This document shows positions 1 through 6,633 of a stretch of DNA of 24,845 bases, in pieces (position 1 is the stretch's first letter; every line of letters begins with the position of its first letter). The DNA is from Clostridium sp. AM49-4BH (GTDB taxonomy: Bacteria > Bacillota > Clostridia > Lachnospirales > Lachnospiraceae): the NCBI RefSeq assembly GCF_003478335.1, contig NZ_QUFB01000044.1, positions 1 to 24,845 of the forward strand, read 5' to 3'. The notes under the pieces are model-generated. The model did no database searches. It was given only the letters and a program-made list of their open reading frames with translations, and was not told the origin of the DNA. A program made the translations under genes and the position numbers.

Positions 1-77
1 CTCTGTTCAATAAGATTTTTACTAACCGCCAAGTCAGTAGTCTTATTGTACTCTGAGGTATTTTCAATTTTCAACAT
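1..77 (-). CDS. Partial unidentified ORF running off the window edge
   Basis: An open minus-strand frame starts at ATG (75-77; an in-frame ATG also lies at 81-83) and runs off the left edge. It begins MLKIENTSEYNK and continues TTDLAVSKNLIEQ with no stop. It overlaps the tail of the truncated AbiEii frame, which stops at 64-66. A TATAAT-like string lies just upstream. I do not recognise the family. It could be the start of a real neighbouring gene or chance coding after a deletion junction. The 13 bases at 69-81 also occur at the abiEi start (859-871), so this start may have been created by recombination. Confidence 0.3.
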   Translation of the reverse strand, partial: MLKIENTSEYNKTTDLAVSKNLIEQ

Positions 78-258
78 CCACATTTTTTATTATACAGGAA
101 GCTCCTTTAAAAACCATGTCTTCCAATTTTTCCGACAATTTCTTAAGCGCAATAGTAACATAATAATCTTTCTCAATGATGTCTGTTGGGATAGCTAATT
201 CATTTGCTGCGCCAATTAACAACTCATCAAACGCCTCTCTATCATCATGCAAATTCAT
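64..258 (-). pseudogene. Truncated AbiEii-family toxin (5' remnant)
   Basis: The 64-residue product matches the N-terminus of AbiEii-type nucleotidyltransferase toxins as I know them: MNLHDDREAFDELL, then IPTDIIEKDYYVTIAL, then VFKGAS, where the family has VFKGGTS. The nucleotidyltransferase aspartates that should follow VFKGG(T/S) are absent. The frame instead continues with unrelated residues (CIIKNVDVEN) and stops. Family members are usually more than 250 residues, so most of the catalytic domain is lost. The start overlaps the end of the antitoxin remnant (stop at 245) by 14 nt, the usual abiEi-abiEii coupling. The toxin is very probably inactive. Confidence 0.8.
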
Positions 259-867
259 AAATTATCCCCCATTCAATCATCTTTTTTGCCGTAGCTTCTG
301 TCAATGCAGAAGTCACCTCCGATAGCTGTCCTTTTGTAAATTGTTTTTTTCTTATATATAAAATCAATTTATCAATCGTCTCTTTTATCGTAAGTTCCGT
401 ATAGCGTTCAGCTTGACCAACGCTGTCAAGCAATTGTAAAAGTTCTGCATTAGATTCTGATACAATAATGGGTGAACTCTTTACCCTCACTCGCTGATTG
501 CCTAGTGTAATTATGCGTCCATTCGTTGATTCACGATTTGTAACTATTTCAATCATAGCAGGCATTTGTGTTGTTAAACCTAATTGATTGGCAAATGATA
601 GTCCGGTAACATATCCATATTTATCTGACTTATTTTCTACATATTTACGCATAATAACTTCTGTTGGATCAAGATAACTTTTTCCAAGCAGTCCACCGAA
701 TCTCGAATATAATATATTCCGTTATCATATCTCTCCAGAAATCCAATTGCCGTCAACCGCTTTACCGACTGGCGTACTGCATTTTGAGATAATCCATCTA
801 TCGACAGTTCCTTTATGAATATTGGCTCATTATACCCATAATTTTCCATCAAATATGCTTTCAACAT
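245..867 (-). pseudogene. AbiEi-family antitoxin, disrupted by a frameshift
   Basis: Two consecutive minus-strand frames together make one AbiEi-like protein. The first frame starts at ATG 865-867, 6 nt after a GGAGGTGA site, and encodes a winged-helix N-terminus (MLKAYLMENYGYNEPIF, then SQNAVRQSVKRL, then GIYYI). The second frame reads RFGGLLGKSYLDPTEV, then YGYVTGLSFANQLGLTTQMP, and continues to the stop at 245. The frames join only if one base is added or removed near 700-715, just after GIYYI. In the first frame, translation runs past the shift into non-family residues. Such antitoxins normally bind and repress their own promoter. With the toxin also truncated, the module is dead. A sequencing indel could explain this break but not the toxin truncation. 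Confidence 0.8.
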
Positions 868-1011
868 CCACTCACCTCCATGCAGTACCAATTTTATATT
901 GTTATAGTTAATATATATGTCACATTATATAAAAAATATACTTAATTTTCAAGCAAAATAATATAAAATTATAGTGATATCGCAGAAAAATCAATAAAAA
1001 ATCAACTTGTT

Positions 1012-1191
1012 TTACAGTTTCCTTATCGGATGCCTAATAACCGTTTTACATTTTTCCGGTGCCGTTTTCCTTGGGTCTGACAAATAAATTTCATGATGTC
1101 GCCGTTTACCAGTGAAATCATTCACATAACCGCTCTCCTCAAGATACTTGTCCATCATTGCCACCGATTCAGGTTCATTATCAAATGCCAT
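1012..1191 (-). pseudogene. GyrI-like small-molecule-binding protein, C-terminal remnant
   Basis: A 59-residue frame from ATG 1189-1191 to TAA 1012-1014 reads AFDNEPESVAMMDKYLEE, then HHEIYLSDPRK, then KTVIRHPIRKL. This is the typical end of GyrI-like / AraC effector-binding (SOUL-fold) proteins, which are around 150-210 residues. The N-terminal two thirds are missing. The frame is closed upstream by a TAA immediately before the ATG and overlaps the end of the DUF3795-like chimera, so it has no start or ribosome site of its own. I read it as a deletion remnant. Its position next to a WYL regulator and DUF3795 suggests an ancestral regulator plus ligand-binding gene group (inference). Confidence 0.7.
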
Positions 1192-1396
1192 TTATTGCAT
1201 CCCCACTTTCTAAAATCTCTTTTTGTTTCTTTTTACTGAATCCCCCAAGCACGAGATTATACGATTTATCTAACAAATCTTTTAGCAAATCGTCTTCGAC
1301 CTCACCGTTAGGATTGTCAATATTAGCACACCCCTTACATTTTTCAGTCTGTTTCCAATTGCATTTGCTACACAAAATTCCACATCTTGATTCCAT
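1181..1396 (-). pseudogene. Chimera: DUF3795 N-terminus joined to a YjbR-like C-terminus
   Basis: The 71-residue frame starts 12 nt after the WYL regulator stop with a good site (GAGGAGG before ATG 1394-1396). Residues 1-26 (MESRCGILCSKC, then EKCKGCANI) are the cysteine-rich N-terminus of DUF3795 proteins, with Cys5, Cys9, Cys12, Cys20 and Cys23. The second cysteine cluster usual for that family is absent. From about residue 30 the sequence (VEDDLLKDLLDKSYNLVL, then KKKQKEIL) resembles the C-terminal end of MmcQ/YjbR-like proteins. An internal deletion that fused two neighbouring genes explains this best. It may still be translated, but neither parent fold is complete. Confidence 0.6.
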
Positions 1397-1408
1397 TCAC
1401 ATTCCTCC

Positions 1409-2329
1409 TCAGCCATCCGCCACATTGTCATATTTTTTCTTCATCTGCAAAATACTTTGGTGTAATTGTTCTCTTATTTCTTTCGGTTCCAACAGTTCCA
1501 CCTTATCCCTAAAAGATAATAACCAGGTAAGCAAATTGTCTTGATTTGTATAGTCTGCCTGAAATAGAAGCGTTCCATCTTTTTGTTCTTGAAAACAATG
1601 TGGTCCAAATTCTTCTACCAGTCTCCATTTACAATCCGCCTCAAACAAAGCTTTTACCTTAATTCCACCAGTGAAGATTCTTTCGTCTCTCAAATCCGGC
1701 AAAGGTGCTGTTCTATCGGAAAAAACATGCCCGGACAGATGCACTTTGTCCATACGATTTAATTTAAAAAGGCGAAAATCTTCTTTGCTTTTACACCATC
1801 CCCATACATACCAGCTTGACCATCGAAAGATAAGATAACAAGGCTCAATGACACGCTGAGATTCACCCCCCGGAGCATAATAAAAGAACTCTAATTCCCG
1901 GTGCTGCTCTATTGCCTTTCTTATCACTTCTATCTTCGGAGCAAGAGAATCTTTGTACCATGAAGAGAGGTCGATCAACACCGATTGATTTCCCACTAAA
2001 AAATCAGAAGATCCTATGGATAATTTTTCCATCAACTGCCCATATCTGTTCGTCCCATTTACACTATCCAGGCTTCGCAGACCGGCAAGGATATCCTGCA
2101 TTTCATCATGAGTCAGCATTGTTTTATCAATTTTGTATCCATCAATAATTGAAATTCCTCCGTTTGCTCCTTGTCTGGTCACAATCGGTATACCAGCCTT
2201 ACATAAATCTTCAATATCCCTGTTTATGGTTCGTCTGGACACCTCAAACATTTCTGACAAATAAGGTGCTGTAACAGATTCCTTCTGCAATAATATGGAT
2301 AAAATTCCTAATTGCCTATCTATCTTCAT
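1409..2329 (-). CDS. WYL-domain transcriptional regulator (YafY-type, HTH_11 plus WYL)
   Basis: A 306-residue regulator. Residues 1-60 form a winged helix (LSEMFEVSRRTINRDIEDLC recognition region). Residues about 140-215 form the WYL domain, with the signature WYVWGW and basic residues around it. A C-terminal WCX-like extension follows to the stop at 1409. Length and order are normal for the family. WYL domains bind ligands, in several known cases nucleotides or nucleic acids, and switch DNA binding. The start is preceded by AAAGGAG at normal spacing. An extended -10 (TGC then TAATAT, 2351-2359) and a perfect 11-bp dyad (2363-2390) lie upstream, suggesting autoregulation. The downstream genes it probably controlled are now fragments, so its present target is unknown. 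Confidence 0.92.
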   Translation of the reverse strand: MKIDRQLGILSILLQKESVTAPYLSEMFEVSRRTINRDIEDLCKAGIPIVTRQGANGGISIIDGYKIDKTMLTHDEMQDILAGLRSLDSVNGTNRYGQLMEKLSIGSSDFLVGNQSVLIDLSSWYKDSLAPKIEVIRKAIEQHRELEFFYYAPGGESQRVIEPCYLIFRWSSWYVWGWCKSKEDFRLFKLNRMDKVHLSGHVFSDRTAPLPDLRDERIFTGGIKVKALFEADCKWRLVEEFGPHCFQEQKDGTLLFQADYTNQDNLLTWLLSFRDKVELLEPKEIREQLHQSILQMKKKYDNVADG

Positions 2330-2350
2330 CGTTACTCCTTTACAAAATGC

Positions 2351-2390
2351 ATATTAGCATAAGAAACATGACAGCTGTATGTCATGTTTC
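2351..2390 (-). promoter_or_regulatory. Promoter and operator-like dyad of the WYL regulator
   Basis: On the minus strand an extended -10 (TGC followed by TAATAT, plus-strand 2351-2359) lies about 20 nt before the WYL regulator start. Immediately upstream is a perfect 11-bp inverted repeat, GAAACATGACA (2363-2373) and TGTCATGTTTC (2380-2390), with a 6-nt centre. It covers the spacer and -35 zone. No T-run follows the repeat, so an operator is more likely than a terminator for the NUDIX gene that ends at 2396. It could still act as an RNA hairpin. Confidence 0.5.
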
Positions 2391-2395
2391 CTATA

Positions 2396-2941
2396 TTATT
2401 TCCTGTTATTCACACTATTTTCGCCTTGCAATATTTCCCTTGCCCGATATAAAACCGGTAATTCTCTGTTTGCTACAAGCTTTCCTATTTTGGTATTTGC
2501 CCTGTCTTTATACTCTTTCACCGCCTCTTCATAAGATAATTTCAGCGTCGATAAATGAAAACTGTTGATCTCATCTTCGGTCAGATTTTTATCGCCAAAC
2601 GACTCCACTTTACACAAAAAATAATTATTGATGTTATGTCTATGGATCAAATTATAATAATCACTGACAACTCCAATTTTGCAAATTATCGTTACCGTTA
2701 CGCCTAATTCTTCTTTGAGTTCTCTCCGTATCGCAGTCAACAGGTCTTCCCCATCCTCAACACCGCCACCAGCCGTTTCTATCAGTGTTGCTTTCCCAAA
2801 ATCATCATCCCTCTGCGCTCTTACAAAGTAAAATTGTCCACTTTCATCATAAACGATTGCCCTAGCAATATTTCTATCATGATCAATATAGTCCAATTCC
2901 CACTCTGTATCCTGTAAATCAATGTTTATTTTTGTGTGCAT
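2396..2941 (-). CDS. NUDIX hydrolase
   Basis: A 181-residue protein with a complete Nudix box around residues 77-99 (GGGVEDGEDLLTA, then RRELKEELGV), matching GX5EX7REUXEEXGU. Family members cleave a nucleoside diphosphate linked to another moiety with Mg2+ or Mn2+. The exact substrate cannot be read from sequence. I chose the internal ATG at 2939-2941 because it follows GGAGGTGA by 6 nt, whereas the longer frame (to 2968) lacks a site. The gene is monocistronic in appearance: a terminator-like hairpin and a 10-bp dyad lie upstream and a dyad lies downstream. Function is probably housecleaning or ADP-ribose/sugar-nucleotide turnover (inference). Confidence 0.9.
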   Translation of the reverse strand: MHTKINIDLQDTEWELDYIDHDRNIARAIVYDESGQFYFVRAQRDDDFGKATLIETAGGGVEDGEDLLTAIRRELKEELGVTVTIICKIGVVSDYYNLIHRHNINNYFLCKVESFGDKNLTEDEINSFHLSTLKLSYEEAVKEYKDRANTKIGKLVANRELPVLYRAREILQGENSVNNRK

Positions 2942-2972
2942 ACAGTCACCTCCAATGTATATCATCAACGCA

Positions 2973-2995
2973 TTTGTTTAATCCTATTAAACAAA
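2973..2995. promoter_or_regulatory. Perfect 10-bp dyad upstream of the NUDIX gene
   Basis: TTTGTTTAAT (2973-2982) and ATTAAACAAA (2986-2995) are perfect inverted repeats around a 3-nt centre, 32 nt from the NUDIX start. The near absence of a loop favours a protein-binding palindrome over an RNA hairpin. It directly follows the T-run of the terminator described at 2993-3033. No regulator for it is evident nearby. Confidence 0.4.
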
Positions 2996-3033
2996 AAATA
3001 AACGCAGGACATACCACAGCATGCCTTGCGTTT
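2993..3033 (-). terminator. Rho-independent terminator after the HEPN-type gene
   Basis: Arms 3000-3012 and 3021-3033 pair with one mismatch and one G-T pair around an 8-nt loop. On the minus strand the stem is followed by ATTTTTTG. It lies 4 nt beyond the stop codon of the HEPN-type gene, as expected for an intrinsic terminator. Confidence 0.65.
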
Positions 3034-3036
3034 ATC

Positions 3037-3447
3037 TTACATCCAATTGCTTTCAACCTCTTCCAACTTCTTCAGCAGTATATTTTTGAGAGCTGTAAAA
3101 GCCGGAATAAAACTGTCATGTATCAACACAATCATTTCATCCACTTCATCTTCATTATAGCTATACACAGAAGTATTATATTTTTTTAACATAAGCAGCC
3201 ATATCTGAGAATCATTGATAAATCCAATTTTATACCCAAGCTGTAGAATTTCACGGGGAGATCCTGTAGTTGCCTCTTCTACGCTGTGCAATCTCATAAT
3301 TTCCTGTAACGCTTTCCATGCAAGTTCAAAAGTAAGATTAAACTGTCCAATGATCCCCATCCGATATATATCATTCGTTTCTGCAAATTTAAAATCGGCA
3401 TTTGCCAATATGGACAAACAATTTGTAAAGTTATCAAGCTTTTTCAT
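3037..3447 (-). CDS. HEPN-type protein of the HI0074 / nucleotidyltransferase-substrate-binding family, catalytic motif lost
   Basis: A 136-residue, probably all-helical protein. Residues 35-50 (FNLTFELAWKALQEIM), 61-70 (TGSPREILQL) and 77-100 follow the HI0074 family, which normally pairs with a small MNT nucleotidyltransferase (type VII toxin-antitoxin, HepT/MntA-like). In active HEPN members the last conserved block carries R-N-x-x-x-H. Here the aligned block is KYNTSVYSYNED, with Tyr90 and Tyr95 in place of Arg and His. No MNT gene is adjacent: the neighbours are a GNAT and a NUDIX gene. I used ATG 3445-3447 because GGATGGTG precedes it at good spacing; a start at 3462 is possible. RNase activity is doubtful, and a binding role is possible. 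Confidence 0.8.
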   Translation of the reverse strand: MKKLDNFTNCLSILANADFKFAETNDIYRMGIIGQFNLTFELAWKALQEIMRLHSVEEATTGSPREILQLGYKIGFINDSQIWLLMLKKYNTSVYSYNEDEVDEMIVLIHDSFIPAFTALKNILLKKLEEVESNWM

Positions 3448-3534
3448 AAATTGTAACACCATCCTTTTTTATTTAATTAGCAAGTAATTCAACTGATACA
3501 AACCATCCTATGGAATATATCAAAATACATCTAT

Positions 3535-4314
3535 TCACCGCATATTCTCAATCACAAGCAATGCCACAATCAAAATAGCATATGATATATATAAGCTAGC
3601 CTTTCTATGAATTTTGACCCACTCAAATCTTTTCTCCAAGAAATATAATGGTATACGGATAACCATTTCAACTACCATTATCAGCCCTACACCTAGAACC
3701 CCATCTAAGAAGTTATGTACATTCCAGCCACCTAACATTAGGCAAAAAACGCATCCGCAAATCAAAATTCTAATAAGAATATTTCTTACTATTTCCTTAG
3801 GCGATCCATACGCCTCACCTACACTGTTAGTCCACGCAACCCACTCATATAACACATCTTTTTCCATTTTTGCGATATCCTTAGCAATATCAATCTGCTG
3901 CCATATCATCGCATAATCTTTTTCATCGGTATCGTCATCCAAACCTTCGCTCTGAATCTCAAACCCCTCTCTTTGGTAAAAGCGCACTGCCCGTGTATTC
4001 TTTTGGTATACCTTTAAGAGTAATTTCGATTTTCGATCCTTTGCATAATCTAACAAAAGTTTACCTATGCCCCTCGACTGCATTTCAACCGCGACAAAAA
4101 TTCCTTCTATATATTCGCCATTCAGACCTATAAAGCCTTGTATCTTTTTATCATTTTCATATACATAGCCTTCCGCCTGTGGTAACATTTCTTTCACGAA
4201 TTCAAAATTCGTGTTCCAGTATTCAGCAGAGATAAAATTATGCGCTTTCAGATTGGTGTCTAACCACAAATTTGCGACATCATTTAAGTCTGCTTTCTGC
4301 AATTTTCTGATCAT
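3535..4314 (-). CDS. GNAT N-acetyltransferase fused to a three-helix membrane domain
   Basis: A 259-residue protein in two parts. Residues 1-140 are a GNAT domain: MIRKLQKADLNDVANLW start, then GIFVAVEMQSRGIGKLLLD (acetyl-CoA pyrophosphate loop, Q/R-x-x-G-x-G/A form), then NTRAVRFYQREGFEI. Residues about 175-259 hold three hydrophobic segments (LIRILICGCVFCLMLGG; VLGVGLIMVVEMVIRI; SLYISYAILIVALLVI). GNAT proteins of the YjaB/YjdJ type normally end near residue 145-150, so the membrane tail is an addition. The junction (WQQIDIAKDIAKMEKDVLY) is in frame with no sign of a shift. The start follows GGGAG. Substrate unknown. Confidence 0.85.
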   Translation of the reverse strand: MIRKLQKADLNDVANLWLDTNLKAHNFISAEYWNTNFEFVKEMLPQAEGYVYENDKKIQGFIGLNGEYIEGIFVAVEMQSRGIGKLLLDYAKDRKSKLLLKVYQKNTRAVRFYQREGFEIQSEGLDDDTDEKDYAMIWQQIDIAKDIAKMEKDVLYEWVAWTNSVGEAYGSPKEIVRNILIRILICGCVFCLMLGGWNVHNFLDGVLGVGLIMVVEMVIRIPLYFLEKRFEWVKIHRKASLYISYAILIVALLVIENMR

Positions 4315-4336
4315 AAATATTGCTCTCCCTCAAATG

Positions 4337-4765
4337 CTATAGTTTATATTGCAAATTTTTACGCATCCATGTATGCGGACAATATTCATCCATATGAATA
4401 TCATTCAACTCCGTATAGCCCTGTTTATTATAAAAATCTGCTACACGACATTGCGCAGACAATTCTACCACTTTGCCTCCAAGATCTCTAACTGCTTTTT
4501 CTGCGCCCTGCAGCACCTTTTCGCCATATCGCTTCCCACGAAACTCTTTGCAAACCGCAATTCTGCCGATAACATAGCAGTTCCTCTCTTCTGAAAAAAA
4601 GAATCTGCAAGTTCCTACCGGAATGTCTCCGTCAAAAAGCAACACATGTTTAGCAAAGTCATCTATCTCATCAAATTCATCTTTAAATCCCTGTTCCTTG
4701 ATGAACACTGCTTCCCGTATTGTCTTTGCTTCCTCTGGTATCTCATCGTAAAGCTTTATAAACAT
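4337..4765 (-). CDS. ElaA/YjcF-like GNAT N-acetyltransferase
   Basis: A 142-residue single-domain GNAT. Residues 10-30 (EEAKTIREAVFIKEQGF) are the distinctive start of the ElaA/YjcF group. The acetyl-CoA loop is IAVCKEFRGKRYGEKVL around residues 69-86, and AQCRVADFYNKQGY forms motif B. The length is typical and the start follows AGGAGAGG. The gene lies 22 nt upstream of the fused GNAT and may share its transcript. The acceptor substrate is not predictable. Expected to be cytoplasmic. Confidence 0.88.
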   Translation of the reverse strand: MFIKLYDEIPEEAKTIREAVFIKEQGFKDEFDEIDDFAKHVLLFDGDIPVGTCRFFFSEERNCYVIGRIAVCKEFRGKRYGEKVLQGAEKAVRDLGGKVVELSAQCRVADFYNKQGYTELNDIHMDEYCPHTWMRKNLQYKL

Positions 4766-4819
4766 CGTTATCCTCTCCTGTATTTAATAATAGCAACTCC
4801 CAGATAAACTGGAGGTTAT

Positions 4820-5176
4820 CTAGTTCTCCTTTTTAAGCAATTTCTTTTTCATTACATTATGTTCAAACTCAACCCACCCTATCTCGATAAATAAAGCTAG
4901 CATAGCAATAATCACCTGAAGCAAAATACTATCCAGCTTTTCAATAAAATATCCAAGAACCGATAGTGTAATAAAAAGTACACAACCCAAAATAATAAAA
5001 TTTCTGCCATGTCTATGGTTCCATTCAGCAACACTCGTCAGTTCATCTTCACGAGGTGGTTTCTCCCCCGTGTTTATTGCTACTGGTTTTTCAGCCCTAT
5101 ACTGACTTATGCCAAGTATAATAAATACAAGTGAAACCAATAATGAAATCACCAAATAAACAATTGTAGCACCCAT
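4820..5176 (-). CDS. Hypothetical three-TM membrane protein
   Basis: A 118-residue protein with hydrophobic segments at about 5-24 (VYLVISLLVSLVFIILGIS), 61-77 (ILGCVLFITLSVLGYFI) and 83-100 (ILLQVIIAMLALFIEIGW), and a lysine-rich C-terminus. A polar stretch between the first two segments contains VAEWNHRHGRNF, which looks conserved for a family I cannot name. GGGAGG precedes the ATG. It is 17 nt downstream of the hydrolase and probably co-transcribed with it. No function can be assigned. Confidence 0.65.
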   Translation of the reverse strand: MGATIVYLVISLLVSLVFIILGISQYRAEKPVAINTGEKPPREDELTSVAEWNHRHGRNFIILGCVLFITLSVLGYFIEKLDSILLQVIIAMLALFIEIGWVEFEHNVMKKKLLKKEN

Positions 5177-5193
5177 AACTATCCTCCCGACTT

Positions 5194-6030
5194 TTATATA
5201 GTCTTCCTTATAAAATCTTGTATAATTGACAAAATAGTTTTTGAAAAATATATATTCCCTCCGTGTTCGTCCACATCCTTTATCTCATAATATTCCACAC
5301 TGTGATTTGTCTCTTCTAATTTTTCAAATAATGTTCTACTATTTTCTACGGAAACAACAGGATCATTTGTGCAATGAAATATCAATACAGGTGGTATTAT
5401 TATATCTTCGGCAATTAAAGACACACAAGATGCCTTATATGCAATTCCTTCATTTCCCTCAATACTATCAACACCAAGGAGAACTGTTGATGGTCGAACC
5501 GACATCCACGATGGCAATGGCTCACTAGAACAAATCAAAATATCAGATGATGCACTCTCCAAAATTACTCCTTTAACATCTGGAATTTCAATCATTCCAC
5601 AAGCATTGTGTAGTACTGCCATCATAGCCAAATGACCACCTGAAGAATGTCCCATAAGATATGCTTCATTCATGTCAAAGGGAAGATCAAATTCTGATAT
5701 CTTGCTTGCAACACACTCCATTGCATTTTTGATATCCTCTACCTGCGCCGGAAAAATTGCAATATCAGACTCACGAACCTCAATTGACACAATAGCAACT
5801 CCCTGTTTCGCCAACTCCGCCAGTTTCGGAATATCATTATACAGTTCCTGCTTGTGCCATGCAGCTCCTGAAACATAAAAAATAACAGGATATTTCTTTT
5901 CAAGTCCTTTTCTCCTATATGGCATGATAACCTGTAAATGGCGCTTGCAATTCCCATAATCAAAATATTCCCAATTCTGAGAATACAACCATTCCAAATC
6001 ATCAAATTTAACTTCTATTTCCTTCTTCAT
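5194..6030 (-). CDS. Alpha/beta hydrolase (BD-FAE/esterase-like)
   Basis: A 278-residue cytoplasmic hydrolase. The nucleophile elbow GHSSGGH lies near residue 128, a likely acid is in HCTNDPVVSV, and the catalytic His is in DEHGG near the C-terminus. The oxyanion strand (PVIFYVSGAAWHK) has Ser-Gly-Ala in place of the usual HGGG, an atypical feature. The overall pattern suits esterases or acylaminoacyl-peptidase-like enzymes acting on small substrates. I chose ATG 6028-6030 because AAAGGAG precedes it; the longer frame to 6051 has no site. It follows the truncated nucleotidyltransferase by 60 nt. Confidence 0.88.
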   Translation of the reverse strand: MKKEIEVKFDDLEWLYSQNWEYFDYGNCKRHLQVIMPYRRKGLEKKYPVIFYVSGAAWHKQELYNDIPKLAELAKQGVAIVSIEVRESDIAIFPAQVEDIKNAMECVASKISEFDLPFDMNEAYLMGHSSGGHLAMMAVLHNACGMIEIPDVKGVILESASSDILICSSEPLPSWMSVRPSTVLLGVDSIEGNEGIAYKASCVSLIAEDIIIPPVLIFHCTNDPVVSVENSRTLFEKLEETNHSVEYYEIKDVDEHGGNIYFSKTILSIIQDFIRKTI

Positions 6031-6090
6031 TTTTTCTCCTTTACAATTCATTTATCTATGCAACACTATATTTCTTATTGTTTTCACTCA

Positions 6091-6633
6091 TTATATAGCA
6101 CGCTCTCCATTCAACTTGCGTTCCTTTAAATCCAGCCATGCTTTCGCCTTAAATGGAATCAGGCAAGTCTGACTTAATACCGGAATGCCATCAACCATCA
6201 TTTGTCCAGTTTTTAACAATCCATAGTATGCTTCATTTAAAAGGATTGCCGATAAACTGGATATTTCATCATCTATCGGAAGTGGAGTGAGAACTGCATT
6301 ATCTTCCAATATAATAAAATCCGGATTTCTGGAAAATATTTCTATCATATATGGATATTCTTTACTTTTCGGAGATGTGAAACGATAAAACTGTGCATTT
6401 CCAGTGCTTTTATTCAAATGCTCATATCCTGCTTCTTTGACATACTCCCAAAACTGCCTGCCAAACTCCGCTGTTATGGATTCAACAATCAATACAATAT
6501 CTACATCTTTTGTAGCACGAAATGGTAATTCTTCGTTTTCCATAATCAAATCACACGCTGTCCCACCGATGATGACATATTGATTTTCAAAACCTTGAAA
6601 TCTTTCCTTAAATTTTGTAAATCCACTAACCAT
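6091..6633 (-). CDS. AbiEii-like nucleotidyltransferase, apparently short at its C-terminus
   Basis: A 180-residue protein. Residues 19-48 carry the nucleotidyltransferase core: IIGGTACDLI followed by RATKDVDIVLIV, which supplies the GG and the D-x-D motif. Later blocks (IPFKAKAWLDLKERKLNGE) match AbiEii/AbiGii-type enzymes, but these normally run about 50 residues further after this block. Here the frame ends abruptly with RAI and a stop, which suggests a deletion or frameshift at the 3' end. The start overlaps the stop of the upstream gene by 1 nt (TAATG), as in type IV toxin-antitoxin pairs. Metal-binding aspartates are intact, so partial activity cannot be excluded. Confidence 0.75.
   Translation of the reverse strand: MVSGFTKFKERFQGFENQYVIIGGTACDLIMENEELPFRATKDVDIVLIVESITAEFGRQFWEYVKEAGYEHLNKSTGNAQFYRFTSPKSKEYPYMIEIFSRNPDFIILEDNAVLTPLPIDDEISSLSAILLNEAYYGLLKTGQMMVDGIPVLSQTCLIPFKAKAWLDLKERKLNGERAI

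Noticed and set aside
1158..1544. Long plus-strand frame over the WYL regulator end
   Set aside because: It is antisense to the WYL regulator and the DUF3795-like chimera, has no ribosome site and reads as low-complexity Ser/Phe-rich sequence.
4788..4818. Imperfect hairpin after the ElaA-like GNAT region
   Set aside because: The arms have two mismatches and no T-run follows on either strand, too weak to call a terminator.
2300..6100. Possible integron-like cassette array of small same-strand genes
   Set aside because: I looked for a recurring attC-like sequence between the NUDIX, HEPN, GNAT and hydrolase genes and found none; spacers are unrelated and some genes carry their own terminators.
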